In this document: positions 1-11,679 of the stretch, in pieces
How the letters are laid out: every line of letters starts with the position of its first letter
Position numbering within the stretch: position 1 is the first letter of the stretch
NCBI GenBank assembly: GCA_023853785.1
Contig: JAJIRX010000313.1
Location: 1 to 57,060, forward strand
Length of the DNA stretch: 57,060 nucleotides
Source: Psilocybe azurescens
Lineage: Eukaryota > Basidiomycota > Agaricomycetes > Agaricales > Agrocybaceae
Reading direction: 5' to 3'
Made by a program: the position numbers and the translations under genes
Notes under the pieces: model-generated
The model's input: only the letters and a program-made list of their open reading frames with translations
Told to the model about the DNA's origin: nothing
Database searches by the model: none

Positions 1-2650
1 ATTCTCCACACCAATGGAATTCATTATATGGCCATGGTAACCTGTCGTTTCAGAAGCGAACATTCGGTCCCATTGGATTTGGTTTCTTGTCGACTTCTAC
101 CAGCCAGCTTTACCAGGATACGCACTCTTTTCTCTGTTCAACTAATGGATCAATTTCAGCTATTTAATCTGGAGCTGAAGGCATCAGCATACCAATTTAA
201 CCAACTTATCGCGGAATGACATTGCCGATTGGGCAGGCCGACATTGTCAATTTGTATCATGAATTCGCCGAATGTCGCGCCTTTGGCAATGGTTAAAAAT
301 TATGATGGGCCGGCTATGGACACAAAAAGAAGATCCCACAACCTGCCAGCTGGATCATTATCTCTGTATTGCCCGACCTGCCCCCAACCTGGTATAAACT
401 TGCCCGATGATTGGAAGAATGATCCCAATGTGAGTGCAACTTACAAATATTGAATTTCTGATATAACAACACTTCTGTACAGATCTGTATACAAACATAT
501 TTTTGTCACCGATGGCAATTTCAAAGCCAATCATGTTCGGCAAAAATGTGATGACGACGTCTGGTTGATAGATGGGGCAGGAATGGCACCCAACCGTGTT
601 CATTATCAAGATTTCTTACAATCTGCCATCAACCGATTAACAGTAAGTGAGAATCGGGGCCGAGATTTGGTCGACATAATTTGACTGACATCTACAATGC
701 AGAAAGCACCATGCGAAAACACATTTAAAGCTGTTATGAACGCTTTACTATCAACAAAAGCATGTGATAGGACAGGCAAGGTGGCCTTCACATGTGCTTG
801 TCATGGCTGCTTTGCACCCAATACGTTGGCTGACTTGTTAAGAGGGAGCAGCAAAAGAATATTGATTATGCGTTACTGCAAGCTATCAAGTCAACACATG
901 TTGAACCTGAAGGGTTGCTTGTCATATATGACATTGTCTGCAAATGGATTGTGTATCTTTTTGAATGAATTGGCCATATGATCCTGGCCGGTCTAATTAT
1001 TGACCAGGCGATTGACTTATATCATGTTCATGGCCACAAGGATGTTTGTTTTTTTCCGCTATGCAACCACTTTTGTTCCCGGTGCTGCAATCGTTTCTGG
1101 TCAAATTCTTGAATTGCTATGGTCAAACCTCAATGCAATTTCGCCCCTTGGTCTGGACAGCAAGTCTGGCGCACAGAGAAGAAGTACTCAACGACCACAC
1201 TACAGATTCAAACTTCAAAAAATGCTTGGAATTACGCAAGTTCTGTGCATCAGATATGCAGATGCAATTAGCATGGTGGGCCAGGCCAACTCTTATTTCA
1301 TGGAATTATCTGCAGATATGGCGCCGGAAACACTTAATGAATGGGAAGACAAAATTCAAAGTGTGGAAGCAATGCGCACTGTCGACATTAAGCAAATGGA
1401 TATCTACAGTGCCCAAATGCCACATTCATTGACTGATGATGCGGTCAACGGCACTGACACCGACACCGGCACTGATAGTCTGGTGGGTAACTGGCTTAGA
1501 TTAACTATACAAGTCGAAGAAAAACAGTAAGTAATATGTAACCAAGAACTGAAATGTGACTGTTCATTCTGAATTAGATTGGAGTTACAAGACAAAGTTC
1601 GTCGGCTGGTGACAGCATCTACGGAACAAGACCGTCAGGTAGTTAATCAACTGCATCAAGTACTCACCTCAATGCTTGGGCAAGTTAAACTTTTGCAGCA
1701 AGAGGCAGAAGTGCCGGATATCGGGAACAGCACTGAGCTAGTCCATTTCCAAGATGAGGCCGAGTTTGATGACATTGCTGATAATGATCAAGATGGCCGA
1801 CAGCGGGCCCAATACCAGTGATGAGCCCACTCAGCCCCACGCTAAACAGTTGACTTCAACTGCAATATTTCCTGAACGGCAGATACTGTCACTTCCTTCC
1901 AATTTCAACGTTCCACCAAGGTTCGCTAGTTTAGAACTAGGCATTAGGAAAAATCAAGCTTGAAACCATATCAAGCGTATTTGGGATATTGTGGCCAACA
2001 TCTCATTTTTATATCGCTATGTTGTTCGTACAGGAAGCCGATCCAGCATTTGCAATGATGGCCAGAAAAAGTCAATTCACTGAATCATGCAAAAATTCTG
2101 CATGCTCGTATATACTCGGCATGTCGGTCCTGCCTCGTTGCCCTTAAATCGCGAGCAAGAGTTCCTCCACATATTCTGGGAGCTAACATGTAACGATCTA
2201 AAACCAAGCACTGCTATTTGGAAACCCAATGTGCCAGGTTCATCCAAAATTGATTTGCCATGGATATGGAGGACTGGCTGTTGGCATTTGCTGAATGACG
2301 CAGTTGCAGCCGCCGATACCGATCAGTCAAACAGGCCCGATGCTCAACAAAGATTTCAAACTGAATGTGAATCAGATGTTCATTTCTTTCATATTTTAAA
2401 TAACGACAATATATTTTATAGTCAACTGCGTCCATTGGTTGCACGCTTGGGCGCAGAAAAATTGATGGAATGAAGAAATTATCTTAGTCGAGTATGAAAT
2501 GTTATGGATGGTTTTATATTTCATTCATCGTCGCGAAAGAGTGGGCAAAAGCATAGGACATGGCAAATATCAATCCAGGCCTGAAAGCCTATGCTTGTCG
2601 ACAAAGTCATATGTGGCACAAGTATGCAATCAGTGCTGATCTTACATTTA
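1..2650 (+). pseudogene. KDZ-family transposase remnant with CxC2-like module (5'-truncated by window)
   Basis: This is the body of a KDZ DNA-transposase, cut by the left window edge. In order I read: the end of a CxC2-like cysteine module (LHTNGIH at 7-27, then a LLPAS-like stretch); CPTCPQPGINLP at about 370-410; the catalytic-core motif TDGNFKANH with DDDVWLIDGAG near 510-580; HGHKDVC (about 1029-1050); LWSNLNAIS; LAHREEVLNDH (about 1168-1200); and the C-terminal motifs LPWIW (about 2255), VHWLHAWAQK and EYEMLWM (2430-2515), AYACRQSHMWHKYA (2590-2630). These motifs and their order are typical of the family. A clean intron is seen at 643-702 (GTAAGT...CAG). The frame must be changed several times (near 215, 480, 840, 1140, 1800) and stops interrupt it, so it is inactive. 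Family assignment is firm; exact exon limits are not. Confidence 0.85.
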
Positions 2651-2753
2651 AAAATAGTTGCCAACATTATGTGTCTCCATTCATATGATTATGTAATTTG
2701 ATATGATGATTAAATAGATTATCTATTCACACTCATCTTGCATTCAATCGATC

Positions 2754-4897
2754 ATGTCCAACCAAGAACTTATAGTTTTCAACCCACTTACTACTTTGAC
2801 TGGCACCCACTATTCAATTCATGCTGACGTCCAAGAACTTGTATATTATGCTGAGTCAAGATTTCGGGCTGCACTTCTCGTCATCACCGTGTCGCCCATT
2901 GAACAACAGGAGTGGAAACAACACTTCCTGTGCGCCGAGGTTGTATGTAATAAATTTAACTTGAAGTATTGATTTTTATCCGATATTGATATAGGAGTTG
3001 GTCTTGTCTTTTGTTGGCCGGGCATCGGCACTTGGCCTGTTGGTCACCATTCCTATAATTATTTGGTTGTTAGTGGCCTCACTTGTGCAAATCCCTTATG
3101 AACATTACCCACTTAAATTCTCTGAAAATTTCCAAGCTTTATTGGATGCCGGTGTGGATAAGGACAGTCCAGTTCCTCTCGTTGACAATTACCTGAATGA
3201 TTGGTGGCATAGCAAAAATGAGGTATCAATGAAGTATACGCTGAACAGTTTCATAATCAAAGATGCCCTTCACACTCACGCCACAAGCGGACTGCGGGAA
3301 ATCGTGACCAACACATTGCCGCGGCCCCCACCAATGTTGGTGCTGACACCACCTTGTGACCACTGTCAAAATTACCTTAATCTGGCACTAGAATTGCGCT
3401 GAAATCTAATGGCCATGTCGACTGCAGCACAGGCCACTCACATTCATGCAGATGCCAATAGTGATTTGAATATGAGGTGGGCAGCCGGTTTTCATCAAGT
3501 ACATGAAGCGGTCGTTTTGAAAGAACAGCAAACAGGTGATCCTGCGCATGTGAATGAAGACTCTGCTACGCAATTGGCATCGGGCCTGCACCGGCGAGCG
3601 ACAACTATGTTATATCCTGACACCATTGACAACATTTTGATTACACATCGATCAAGGTGTATGGCGATAAATGCGGCTGAACAATTTTCTGATCTTCTAT
3701 CCCTTCCCATATCTTCTCAAAAATGGACATGGGGGTGGAACTTACACAGACTGAACTGAAGGCTCTAGCAGACGATCCAAAAAGTTGGAACATCCCTCAT
3801 TCTGGCTACTCACAGTCACTACCCGATGGTCGTCGACGTCGACAAGAATCTTCAACCAATAATGTATCTTCTATCGAATTGGCCGCAATGTTGGCTATCG
3901 GGGCCAATTCGGGAAACAACATCCACACCTGTTCCATTCCCGACTGCCTGGAACCATTACCCAATGTTTGAACGACAACTTGGAGTGCTACAGACAGTGT
4001 TATAAAGCATGAAGATTCTGTTATTGCACAATCTGTGTCTTTTAATGGCTCTGGTTCAAGGCCGATTACTGAAGCATCCTTGGTGCCTATTGTTCAAATG
4101 TCGGCCCCGAAGTTTAGCTTTCGTTAGCACAGCCGCAGACGCTGCGGCAATGTGGAATCTATCATCAGTCTCCAGCGATGATGTTATTGAACCCTCATGT
4201 TGAGGGTCAGACTACTGTTTCTGACACAACCCGACACCTGCCTGCCCAGATGGCTGCACTCTGGTTAGAAGACTCATCCGACAACGAATCTGATAACAAA
4301 GCCGCTACGCACCCACATTCAACCGATGCTGACACTTTAGCTGATGCATGGGCGATCTCTTCTGACGATGATCTTGCTTCGGATGCGCCCTGACTCCTCC
4401 ATAAACGAACCAGCCATGGCCGATGCTCATATCGCAATGCCTGCACACCAGGAGAATGAGCATTTAGTTGGGGTTGCTGAAGCGGCTGGTGTGTGGTCAG
4501 ATTCTACAGATAGTGATGAGGATGATATACTGGTCCCAGGCAATCATTCACAGCGCATGAGTATTCCTTTGAATTCTTTTGTGTCTCCTGTCGGCGTGGC
4601 CGACACTGCTGCTGCTTGGTATTCTTCTTCTGATGAATCTGCCACTCGCTTCATGGGCCCGTTGGCCGATCGATGCAGCTCTCCTGCTGAATCTTTGACC
4701 AATGCAGTCGATGCAGATACTGCAGTACACACTGTGACCCCCTCCAGAATTACTCTCCCTCGCTGTCCTTTTTCCCCTTCTTTTTCGATTTTATTGATCA
4801 CACCTGGCTGCCAGTTGACGAAGATGACATGGATCCCAACAGTGAAGGACAGTCTGCAGGTGATGACGGTGCCGGTGACATGTTTTTGTAAACATTT
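2754..4897 (+). pseudogene. Decayed hypothetical acidic repeat protein next to the KDZ remnant
   Basis: I do not recognise the family. ATG at 2754 opens a 63-codon exon, followed by a canonical intron (2943-2994, GTATGT...TAG) and an in-frame exon from 2995 with a hydrophobic stretch (LVTIPIIIWLLVASLV) that could be one membrane helix. The frame then meets a stop at 3400, shifts at an A-run near 3720, and shifts again near 4130, 4200 and 4395. The C-terminal third carries five imperfect copies of a motif with the pattern A-A-x-W followed by an S/D/E cluster: AAAMWNLSS, MAALWLEDSS, LADAWAISSDDD, AAGVWSDSTDSDEDD, TAAAWYSSSDES (4135-4640). It lies on the same strand 100 nt after the transposase remnant, so it may be that element's second gene. 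Function unknown; the decay is clear unless several frameshifts are assembly errors. Confidence 0.5.
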
Positions 4898-4907
4898 TCA
4901 TACTTGA

Positions 4908-7900
4908 CATTATACCATTATACGAGGCCTAGTGTAGCTGCACGACCGGTCTGCCTACCAATTTAAAACGTATATGTAGATCATCATAAATTCCATTGGC
5001 CAACTTCACTGCACAGCACATATATTGGACTATTGTGGTTGACACATGGCCAATGCCCTACGGGGCCGATGACATCGTCGGGCATGTTGCTCCCAAGTTG
5101 CTTAACAATATATCACATATATAGGCCGATAGTTATCGGGGCCAAACAAAAATTTCTTTGGCCGCAACCTAATGTTGTTTGGAACAATTTTAGTATTTAA
5201 TAACTTGTGCATGTTACATGCGGTCTTCAGTCTCCTCATTTTGTTTATAAGCTCATTAATGAGGTGTGTACTATCAGGACCGAGCCGTATTGTGGCAGGA
5301 CAATAATCGGTTGATTTATATCGGCGCCGCCATCGGAATCTTTGAGGCAGCTTGAGTTGAATAATACTATGGTAATATATGCAAATTTATGGAAATGTAT
5401 TTAAAAGATGGCAGATGTTGCGTGTCCTGATGGCAAATGTAGTACTAAAATTGACCGAGTTACACAGGGCCGACCCGACAACTTTAGTGGCCGTAGCCCG
5501 AGATGGGCACCAACATGCTGATATGTATACATTTGTAGCACTGACACAGCTGCTATATTGTATGTGGTCTATTACTCTATTAGTTATAGTTACCTTCCAT
5601 AGAATTCATTGGCACCAAGTGACTCGTATACATTGTATGCATTCTATGGACCGAGTCACTTGCTACAATGTAACTTCCCTATGTGTATTCAGAGTAAATT
5701 CTGATATCAAATCTGGGGTGTAGATTACTTGGTTCCTATTCTAAGATACAGTGCTGTTTTTATAGACTAAATGGATACTTTGGCTTGTGATAATTGAGAG
5801 ACTAAGAAAAAGGAAGGAAATGGGCCGTGTGCTGCCTAGCCTTTGCTGCACCAATTATAATAGTGGAAAGTACTAGTTTGCCTGGGCTACAGCACTTATT
5901 TGAAGATAACATTGTCGTCCATGCGGCAGTGCCTTCTTGGATAGCAATCACCCGCCTTATTTTATCAGATGGCTTGCGACTAAGGCATGCTGGGACTAGA
6001 TTGCTTAGGGGTATATTTCCTAGGAAACCCTACCAAGGTTTCCAAGCACAGTTGCTATTGGTTTAGGACCTCCTGGAACAGCGGATGCCCTTATCAGGAG
6101 GCAAGTTACCTCTAGTATTGTGTGGCAATTGCTGGCTGGGCAATCGCTCACCCACGTTGGCTGCATTGCAAATTACAAGTTTTTATAGTTGGATCTAGTA
6201 GACCACCATATGCTGAGTTGTACACAAGATTTCAATTGCCAATACATTTGGTCTGTGGGGCAATCACCCGTGTGGCACAGTGATGCCTGATCCCCGAGCG
6301 GTTGATCACCTAATTTAGTGAACAGCCCACATGGGACAGTGATCTAATTACGTACTGTACGGAATTTGAATTAATTATGATGTGATGTGTCACACGGCCT
6401 GAAAGAGACTCAGTGAAAAGGCAATTATGTAGTGCTCATCATGGTGTCAAGTGAGGGCCCAACAAGGTCATGTGAGGTAAGGTGTCAAGTGGACACCACC
6501 CCTGGTACACTGCACCCTGGCACACCTTGCCCTGCAGGGGCAATTTTTGATTTTGGCAGCCAGTTTTCAGCAAATCTGGCATCGGCTCCCACCATTCTAA
6601 TGCACTTTCTGTTGGGTACTTTCATCCAATTCTGGACACTTTTACCATCCCTGGTATACCAATTTAGGATAGATTGTGGGGAGAATTGGCAGGGGGAAGG
6701 GGCAGAGGTCCGATTGAGGTAAATAAAATATAAAACAGAATTTGTACTCGTCATTTGTCTGGCATGAATGCTCATTTGAGAGATTGCAGTAAAACAGATG
6801 ATAAAATGATTCCTCAATTTATGCAGTTTCTAGTATGGCCTCCGCCACGAGGTGTTGAAGTGCAGTACGGCTTCCGCATATCTTAAAATGTTCCACATAT
6901 CCAATACATATTTGTTATGCAGCTCACTTGGCAAATCAATTGAAATTTGAATGAGATTGGATGGAATCAGGACCGCATTGACTTGGTCGCTGAGCTTCAT
7001 CTGAAGCACCATGGGTGCCACGGTATGTAAATATTGAGCGGCTGACGTCCTGCCTTCTATTTACTGCCCTCGCCCCTAGAGCCGGCTCCATAACCTGTAT
7101 ATATATATAATGGAGCCGTTCTGGTCTCCAAAATTAAGATTGGCAACCGGGGAGCTACTTGAATTGATCATTAGTCACCACCACTGGAACTGTGAATTAG
7201 CAACCAGTTTTATGCTCAGCAGATGCTGGAAGACTTTCATAAATTGAATATTGGCAGCCAGTGCAGGTATGGTGATGGATGACCCAGAAATTTGTGTGGT
7301 GGGCTCCATAGGGTTTTCAATTATTTGCCACCGGTGCTGCAGGTGAAATCCAGAATCTGGGAATTGGGATGGAACAGAAAGCGGTTGCCACAGAAATTTA
7401 GATTACACCATAGGCTGCTGTAACTTTCGGAAACGAGACACCATCCAGTTCAGGAATATGTCGGGCACTGTCATTGTTGTTGTCTACTATGTCTGCCTGC
7501 GTCTGTTGCTCATATTTTAGTATACATGGGTGAATGTCAATATGAAATAGTTCCAAAATTATTCCCCAATAAAGTGGAGCACATAACAACGCACGGCACT
7601 GTTGCCACCGCTTTCTATCATTCAACTGTCTCAACTCATAGCAATTCAAAGTTAGTTTGGAATATAATGCAGGGGCCAGTTGCACCTTCTCTTTGTGTAC
7701 CCCGTAAACACATCAATAACACATTTTGAATCTTTAATAACAAGCAGTCACTTTAAAACAGCACAGAAATACTAATTCATCATTGACGGTCAAAATGTCT
7801 CTAGTTACTTTACAAGGTTTACACTAACTAAAACCCCAGGGGTGTCTACCTGGTACAGGTTTCAAAAGATCAAGGAGTTTGCTGCTAAGACGATTGTTAA

Positions 7901-8245
7901 CTTTGTTAAGAGTGTTTCTATTATTCAAAGAAGTGGGGAATCAACAAATCAATGAAGGGCCTGGTTCCATTGACATTGAAGAGGATGCATATGGTGAACT
8001 GGGGATTGAAGAACTAGGAAGAGGGCTGGCCTCTCGGAAGGGGCTTGATAGCCTTGTGGGAGTTGAGGGGGACTTTCAATGTTACTTTCATAATTATCTT
8101 GTACTTGCAATGTTTGTGAAGATGTAAAAGTGTAAATCAGGGGCTGGGGCCCCAGATATCGGTAAATGGAGCCAGGTGCCGAAGCATATTATTGTTGATG
8201 CAGAGGTCCGCTTTTGGTTTTCTTTTCAAGTTTCTGATGAAGTAA
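4908..8245. other. 3.3-kb stretch without a recognisable gene
   Basis: I see no conserved protein motif on either strand. It contains only short unrelated open frames (for example 5827-6066 plus, 7398-7685 minus), a (TA)n run near 7100-7112, GC-poor spacer, and the interleaved inverted repeats at 5597-5672. Phrases such as 'ggcaatcaccc' recur near 5946 and 6260, suggesting old repeat sequence, possibly the tail of the KDZ element to the left. Confidence 0.4.
5597..5672. repeat. Three interleaved short inverted repeats
   Basis: Three arm pairs are exact reverse complements: ccatagaat (5597-5605) with 5641-5649; aagtgactcg (5617-5626) with 5652-5661; tacattgta (5629-5637) with 5664-5672. The pairs are collinear rather than nested, so they would form mutually exclusive or pseudoknotted hairpins. 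No function is implied by context. Confidence 0.5.
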
Positions 8246-8997
8246 TCAGAATCCACTATGGACGCCCGGGGGAGTCAAGTCGCTGATGTACTCATCACTT
8301 TCATCGTTTACAACCTTGTCTCTGTACTTCTCCTCGATAGCCATTTTCATAGTTGCCTCATCGAATATGTCTTCATATTTGAATAGATTTGTAAAACCAT
8401 TAGGGTTTGGCGGTGGGGTGTCCAACAACTCCTCATCGGACTCTGGTTCAATTAGAAATTTCTTTTTATCTTTGACCCTATCTGACTTCTTAATTCTTGT
8501 CGCTGCAGCTGAAGGTTTAGAATTCTCCAGCGTCCATCGAACTTCGGTTTCAAGAGCCCTTTCCCAAGCTTTCTTGTATTTCAAGAAGGCCTCGACACGG
8601 AGATCCACCGCATATTTCCATGGACGGAGGATTACGGTAGGGGGACTGAGGGGGAGCAACATATCCTTCCTTGGCAGCCGCTTTCAGGTCAACCAGGAGG
8701 AAAACATGATTGGGCTTATATACTTTGTCATAATAAGCTCTTGCATAATCCCAACAATCCTGTTCTGCTTGGATGTTGACCACCAGTCTTTTTTCAATGG
8801 CACATTGTTGGCAATTGGAGCAAGATCTGGAAGTGAAGACTCCTGCACAAGAAGGAACCGCTTCGCAGCATTAGGCCCGCTGATGACTTCATGGAGGCCG
8901 CACCCAATGTAACAGAATCAGATTGCTGAGAGTCAGTGGTGGCTGCATCCGTATCAATCACACTGTAAGGGCTTTCATCACTAACGTGAGGTTGCAA
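8246..8997 (-). pseudogene. Hypothetical protein fragment, acidic and lysine-rich C-terminus
   Basis: Family not recognised. Reading the minus strand, one frame gives a segment ending in KPNHVFLLVDLKAAAKEG, then YVAPPQSP, and a one-base frame change near 8640 leads to RPWKYAVDLRVEAFLKYKKA and a tail with KKSDRVKDKKK and ESDEELLDTPPPNPNG, stopping at 8246-8248. The coherent amino-acid composition across the change point suggests one gene with a frameshift or an unrecognised short intron. It ends about 65 bp outside the left end of the KDZ transposon at 9063, so it is not part of that element and may be truncated by it or by recombination. Confidence 0.35.
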
Positions 8998-9062
8998 ATT
9001 TTCAGTGTCCAGGGTGGATTCTGAAGGGAGAGGTGTGCACTTGAGACCAGTACTCTACCATC

Positions 9063-9094
9063 CCCCACACAGTCCATATGGACTCCACTGGACT
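9063..9094 (+). repeat. Left terminal inverted repeat of KDZ element
   Basis: Starts ccccacacagtccatatgg. It matches the reverse complement of 15865-15896 at 30 of 32 positions by eye; its inner end enters the subterminal array. Confidence 0.8.
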
Positions 9095-9277
9095 TGCCTA
9101 TATACTAAGTGTAAAAGGTGAACAGAGTCCAGTGGAGTCCACTGGACTCTGGTAGACTTGATACAGTAAATAAGTAGAAATCAAAATAAATAGAGTCCAG
9201 TGGACTCTGATAAACTTAATACAATAAATAAGTAGAAATCAAAATAAATAGAGTCCAGTGAAATCCACTGGACTCTG
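9080..9277. repeat. Left subterminal array of gtccaStggac motifs
   Basis: At least five copies of gtccaGtggac or its complement gtccaCtggac occur here (near 9083, 9125, 9136, 9192 and 9260, some degenerate). A stretch of about 58 bp containing aagtagaaatcaaaataaat is tandemly duplicated (about 9155-9212 and 9213-9270). Such subterminal clusters are usual transposase-binding sites; that role is inferred here. Confidence 0.65.
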
Positions 9278-9336
9278 TTTATCTTTGAGTTTACTAGACT
9301 TAATTAATGAAATAGAGAAAATTGTATAATATTTAT

Positions 9337-11569
9337 TTAATCTGAGACATGCATTTCATCATCACTACTATCTGTTGACTCACTATTTTCATCACTTTGG
9401 GTTGTCTGGCTGCTACTCTGGCTACTATTACTACTTGCACTAGATTCCTCTTCTTCACTACTTTCATCATCTATTGAGTCCTCATTTTTTGAAGATGATA
9501 ATCTGCCAAGAACATGCTTCACATGATAAACCAACATTGTATGTATAAACCAATTGAAATTTTTGGATGTCATTTGCTTTAAGAGAGATTCATAGCCACC
9601 AAGCCAAGCATTAAGTTGCTCACAGACTTGAGTATTAAATTCTCTATATTGAATGAGGTTTCCATTTTCATCAACTTTTCACCCACAAGATTTGGAGCAC
9701 TGCCATCTTTGGGTGCAGGATTACACCATTTCTGGCAAACTTCATCAGTTGCCTTATGATTGGTATAGTGATAAGAGTCCACAATAAAACAAGTTGTCTG
9801 TTTCCACTCATTCCATAACTTGAGTTTAACAGCTGTTTTAAAAACTTGACATGCTTTATCAATACAAATGTAAGCTGGTCTTTCATCTTTATTTGGAAAT
9901 AGATGTTCTAGCCAGTGGAGAATATTTGTTGGAGACTCAGACTTGGCAAATTTAGTCTATGCAAGAACAACTCCACAAGGTGAACATGCAGTTTCAACAC
10001 AATATGAATGATTAGGTGAAAAATAATGTTTTTGTCATTGTGTAGAATGAGTATTCTCATCAATCTCTTCATCATGTGGTTGCTGAATAGCTCCTTCAGG
10101 AATTTGTTGCCATTCTTGATGTTCACCAGGCCTTTGAAGAATGTGATGTATACCATTGAGAGTTTCTTTACTACGGGCCTGCACACTTTGCTTCCAGTTG
10201 TCTTGATGTTGTCTGCAAGCTTGAGTTTCTTCAAATTTATCACTGTCACAGCCAACCATCTGGCATTTGTTTGCAAGTTCAACTTCATGCATTGTACAAA
10301 GTGAACCACCACATGCATTAATAAGATCATTGGTGCAACCATCAAAAGCACAAATCTAAGTTCACAAAATTAGTATAAACTTAAAAATAAAACAAAAGCC
10401 AAAAAAACCTGTGGCCCCATAACAACACCATCTAAAGTATATAGCTTAACAGGTAATGTACCTGGAATAGGATCTTTGTCTTGAACAGTCTCTTTGTATG
10501 GCTTGGTACAATCAGAACAAGAATGTTCTCTTGCACCAGGAATTTCACCACCATTTCCAAGTATAGCAAAGGCATGCTGAGTAAGATCATCAATATCAAT
10601 ATCAGAAATAGTTTCAAGTGTTGTGTGTAAAGATGCAGCCACAACCCTAATAGAGTGCCGTACAAAAAGCTTGCCAGACTTGTTTCCGACTAAGTTTAAA
10701 TCTATTAGCAGAATCAATAGTGCCAAAGCTATTGTTCCAATATTGAGTATATGTATTTGCAGATGCATGAAATGAGTATATGCCATTCATTAGTGCATTT
10801 GCAAAAACATAATCAACCCAGATATTGCTTCCAATCTGGATGTATTTAGGAAAATTTAGATATCTCTCAATACGAGTGTCATTATTATGATAAGTTTGAT
10901 GATCTGCAGAATATAATGTGTGGCCTTTGGTGCATTCTCCTGTTAACACAGGGACATTTTTAAATATAGATGATCCTTTGAGCAAAGTCACCAATGGTAA
11001 ATCACGTCCACGGGTATATACCCTAATATGTCAAGATCTGCATAATGGAGTTATACAAATCATGTTAAGAGGGCAGATTATCCACTGGTTCAATATACTT
11101 TTGAGAAACATTTTCCAACTTTTGATAGAAAGCACCTTGTTTATAGGGTGTAAGACCAAGAACTTCAGAAAATTTATCCAGCTTTACAGCTAATACAGTT
11201 TCCCAGGTATCAGACATAAATTGGTTTTGTTGAAAAAGCATAGAAAGACCAGTATCAAGTTGATTTTTTAATGCATGACTCAAAGTCTTCATCCAACTTG
11301 TAGCAATTATGCACTTTTCATCCTGTAAACTTGGATGCTTTTGGTGAACATGTAAATTAAGCAAGTCTGGATTTTCTACTAGAGAAAAAGACTAGCAGCA
11401 CAGTTTCCAAAGAAATATCTGGATTAAATGTTGTTGACACAAAATTGCTAAAAGCCAAAAATGTAATATTAGGAAATGGTGTTGTTGGTCCTGATGCTGA
11501 TACACTAGGAAGATATGCAAGACAAATAAGCAGCCAGAATAGAGGAAGTAGAGGTGATATAGCCATCAA
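9337..11569 (-). pseudogene. KDZ transposase with CxC5/CxC6-like zinc modules
   Basis: Read 11569 to 9337 on the minus strand. An N-terminal CxC5-like region contains DLPLVTLLKGSS, VLTGECTKGHTLYSAD and RIERYLNFPKYIQIG. A CxC6-like cluster follows (CSDCTKPY; then CAFDGCTND, GGSLCTMHE, KCQMVGC, ACRQHQDNWK), split by a canonical 53-nt intron at 10356-10408. The DDE core has SYCVETACSPCGVVLA, YICIDKAC (about 9850-9875), FIVDSYHYTNHK (about 9755-9790), KWCNPAPKDGSAPNLV and CEQLNAWLGG (about 9595-9630). The C-terminus is a Ser/Glu/Asp tail. It is dead: stops at about 10033 and 9958 each replace what is normally Trp, and frameshifts lie near 11385, 11030, 10665 (a T-run) and 9680. Family call is firm; the exact start (ATG at 11569, followed by a hydrophobic leader) is uncertain. 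Confidence 0.85.
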
Positions 11570-11679
11570 GTAGATTGTTATAAAAGATCTGAAAAAATCA
11601 CAGTATACAAACAGTTAGATTTTAAAACATTTAAAAGTACATTGCATATATTTATATTCTTCCTACTTACTGCTCAGAT

